This document shows, in pieces, positions 34,589 to 36,306 of a DNA stretch of 36,306 bases. Made by a program: the position numbers and the translations under genes. Under the pieces are notes generated by a model. The model was given only the letters and a program-made list of their open reading frames with translations. It was not told the DNA's origin and made no database searches. Source of the DNA: Pseudomonadota bacterium (lineage in GTDB: Bacteria; Bdellovibrionota; FAC87; UBA2466); contig RFNV01000221.1 of assembly GCA_009927005.1 (NCBI GenBank), positions 1 through 36,306 of the forward strand. The letters run 5' to 3'. Position 1 is the first letter of the stretch. Each line of letters opens with the position of its first letter.

Positions 34589-34932
34589 AATGAAATTGTG
34601 AGAGACGAGCCAGAGCAAGTCAATTAGCCTGTCTAATTTCCCGACAGCTGTTTGATCTCATTCTAGCTTAGCTAAAACCTTAATCTTATTGGCTTTAATT
34701 GAATTCAGAGTCATAAATAGGACATTGCTAACAACTCTATTTCAAACCCTATAATTCTTTCCCCGGTAGTTCAAAACGAACAAACTCTTAAATTAACAAG
34801 ATAAAACTCTTGAATGAAAAGTTGGCCACGTTCTTGCTGTATTCTATGTGTAGACAAGACAAGAGACTCAACTAGTAAGTGCAACTGGGAAACAACTGGA
34901 TGACAAAATTAATGGGCAACGGAGAAAGCATC
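34589..34932. other. Gene-free interval before the small exported protein
   Basis: AT-rich 344 bp that carries the divergent promoters for the membrane glycosyltransferase-like gene (-) and the small exported protein (+). A weak plus-strand candidate is TTGGCC (near 34822), 17 nt, TATGTG. No RNA gene, repeat or reading frame with a ribosome site was found. Confidence 0.4.
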
Positions 34933-35208
34933 ATGAAACGCAATTCAAAAATCTTTTTTATCATTCTCTTTTTAGCTTCAGTGGGCAGAGCTCAAGTGGT
35001 TCTGCCCCCAAGCTCTGAATACAACGACCCTTATAACTATTACCGAGATTGTGTATCTAACAATGGTCAGGAAAGTGAAACCATTTGTGAGCAGCAAACG
35101 GGTTCCCTTTTTCCAGAAGAAGATTCTAAACCAGTCGAAGAACAATCAGCACAAGGAGAAGAAGCCCCTGAGGATGTCTTCTCAATGGCAGTTGCTAGCG
35201 GAGAATAA
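34933..35208 (+). CDS. Small acidic exported protein of unknown function
   Basis: A 91-residue protein with a Sec signal peptide (MKRNSKIFFIILFLASVGRA, cut before QVV). The mature 71 residues are Pro/Tyr-rich at first (PPSSEYNDPYNYYRDC), hold two cysteines 15 residues apart that may form a disulfide, and end in a very acidic tail. ATG 34933 has GGAG about 8 nt upstream; an in-frame ATG at 34900 and GTG at 34879 would add a non-signal leader. No family recognised. Converges on the cytochrome c maturation gene 5 nt away. Confidence 0.7.
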   Translation: MKRNSKIFFIILFLASVGRAQVVLPPSSEYNDPYNYYRDCVSNNGQESETICEQQTGSLFPEEDSKPVEEQSAQGEEAPEDVFSMAVASGE

Positions 35209-35213
35209 GCCGT

Positions 35214-36306
35214 TTAGATCCCAGTTCGGGGTGCAATGAACTGATTGCCGGGTTTTCCTACCTTAGCAAATCGCACATAAGAAAAAATCACCAAAGCAAT
35301 TTGGATGATCAAATAGCCTATGACGTAACTTAATCCTCCCGACCCAAAGCCGTAAGAGTGTAATCCGACACCTAAAACAAAATTTACTCCGTACCAGGCC
35401 ATTACCACTCCCAGAAACGAAAGAACCGTAGCCGCTACAAATCCAAAGCCTTTTAGCCAACCAGTAAATCGACCGTGAAGGACGGCAATATAAAAAAGAA
35501 GCGCAATGAGCGCCCATACTTCTTTAGGATCCCATCCCCAAAATCGTCCCCAGGAATAATCCGCCCACACACCGCCGAGAATTGTTCCAGCGGCTAATAA
35601 AATCACTCCGATTTGTATCGCTCGATACATGAAAATGATATTTTGCTGTATGACTTCTGTGTTTTTAGGTTTGAAAATATAGAGCCCCAGATTCAAGTTT
35701 CCAAGACAGGTAGACACAGCAAAGGCCGCGTAGCTTAAAGTGATACACAAGACATGGATTGTTAGCCAGAAGTTGCTTCGCAGAACCGGCACGAGCGGAT
35801 GAATACCGGGATCCAATACAGAGGGAAGATTGTCGGCCATTACTAATCCAGCGATTGAAAAAACCACCGATGCCGTGGGAATAATTAAATTCTTATACGC
35901 AAGCCAAATGATTATCGAAAACAAAACACATCCCCAAGTGACCCAGACAACCGATTCATACATATTCGTAACTGGGGGCCGACCAGAAATCCAACACCGC
36001 AAGAAAAATCCATAAGTATGCATCAGGAAGCCAATGAAGAGACAAGCTAAACCAACTTGATTCAAGCGAACTTTTTTTCCAACCAACCCTGCCACTAACA
36101 AAATCAATGCAACGGTGTAAACAACCCAAGCCCACCGAAAGGGGCGGAGCTGATTGTAGTGAATTTCCCGATTGAGTTCTGAGATCAAAGGATATTGTCC
36201 GTCGGCTAAGTCCTGACGAAGGAGCCTCTCAACTTCCAGGCTCCCGCTATTCCACTGACTAGCATCTTTGTTCAAGTAAGCATCGACCATTTTTCTTAAA
36301 GCCAAC
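35214..36306 (-). CDS. ccsA: CcsA/ResC-type cytochrome c biogenesis protein, 5' end cut by the window
   Basis: System II cytochrome c maturation component that exports haem and attaches it to apocytochrome c. The sequence shows the tryptophan-rich WWD motif (GRFWGWDPKEVWALI) flanked by conserved histidines: IHVLC before and LHGR and LHSYGF after, plus about eight TM segments. The frame is open to the last base, with only a TTG as a possible start at 36305. The N-terminal DASQWNSGSLEVERLLRQDL stretch looks like the linker of a ResB-CcsA fusion, so the ResB half probably lies beyond the right edge. Family firm; full extent unknown. Confidence 0.9.
   Translation of the reverse strand, partial: LALRKMVDAYLNKDASQWNSGSLEVERLLRQDLADGQYPLISELNREIHYNQLRPFRWAWVVYTVALILLVAGLVGKKVRLNQVGLACLFIGFLMHTYGFFLRCWISGRPPVTNMYESVVWVTWGCVLFSIIIWLAYKNLIIPTASVVFSIAGLVMADNLPSVLDPGIHPLVPVLRSNFWLTIHVLCITLSYAAFAVSTCLGNLNLGLYIFKPKNTEVIQQNIIFMYRAIQIGVILLAAGTILGGVWADYSWGRFWGWDPKEVWALIALLFYIAVLHGRFTGWLKGFGFVAATVLSFLGVVMAWYGVNFVLGVGLHSYGFGSGGLSYVIGYLIIQIALVIFSYVRFAKVGKPGNQFIAPRTGI

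Noticed and set aside
1-36306. CRISPR array, tRNA, rRNA, IS element, prophage or integrase
   Set aside because: I looked for regularly spaced direct repeats, tRNA cloverleaf pieces, terminal inverted repeats with transposase frames and phage-type genes; none was seen.

Overview
The window reads as bacterial chromosome: densely packed genes, many joined by ATGA, GTGA or TGATG stop/start overlaps, with no tRNA, rRNA, CRISPR array, insertion sequence or phage gene that I could find. A serine palmitoyltransferase/ceramide operon, the Gram-negative fatty-acid cluster yceD-rpmF-plsX-fabHDG, an RxxxR/DxSxxG PilZ protein, a UDP-glucuronate/UDP-xylose pair and a CcsA-type cytochrome c maturation protein together suggest a Bdellovibrionota-like or other former deltaproteobacterial organism. 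That placement is inference from gene content, not a database match.

Layout. 1-4469 (+): yceD(partial)-rpmF-plsX-fabH-fabD-fabG, fatty acid initiation and 3-ketoacyl reduction; acpP and fabF do not follow. 4476-6021 (-): an exported protein of unknown function and a TehB-like methyltransferase. 6103-7326 (+): a GT4 glycosyltransferase whose 3' end overlaps a divergent YcaO-family protein (-) that has its own good promoter. 8719-11641 (-): rnc-era-der, ribosome and RNA maturation; rnc has no ordinary start codon where its homology begins. 11895-17686 (+): an M20 peptidase, an AstA-like succinyltransferase and an AstD-like aldehyde dehydrogenase that has lost its catalytic residues, then ruvX, mltG and an acyl-CoA thioesterase. 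17683-19536 (-): 3-hydroxyacyl-CoA dehydrogenase, a helical unknown and a stand-alone B12-binding domain, behind a promoter with a perfect palindrome. 19692-21164 (-): a large exported coiled-coil protein.

21466-25483 (-) is the most coherent pathway block: serine palmitoyltransferase, a GNAT-fold bacterial ceramide synthase and a ceramide reductase, followed by an M15 D-Ala-D-Ala carboxypeptidase. Divergent from it (25697-28666, +) is a TetR regulator overlapped by a lipoprotein glycerophosphodiester phosphodiesterase, a HAD phosphatase and an unknown protein. The shared 213-bp intergenic region holds a strong promoter for the sphingolipid side and inverted repeats on the TetR side, so TetR control of a membrane-lipid regulon is a reasonable hypothesis.

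28663-35208 turns to signalling and surface glycans: a PilZ protein, UDP-xylose synthase and UDP-glucose dehydrogenase (-), a UPF0104/AglD-like membrane protein and recO (+), a membrane glycosyltransferase-like gene split by a frameshift (-), and a small exported acidic protein (+). The right edge (35214-36306, -) holds the C-terminal half of a CcsA/ResC-type cytochrome c biogenesis protein.

The observations most worth following are the AstD-like pseudoenzyme inside a partial arginine-succinyl module, the orphan divergent YcaO protein, the sphingolipid/TetR locus, the missing rnc start codon, and the frameshifted glycosyltransferase.
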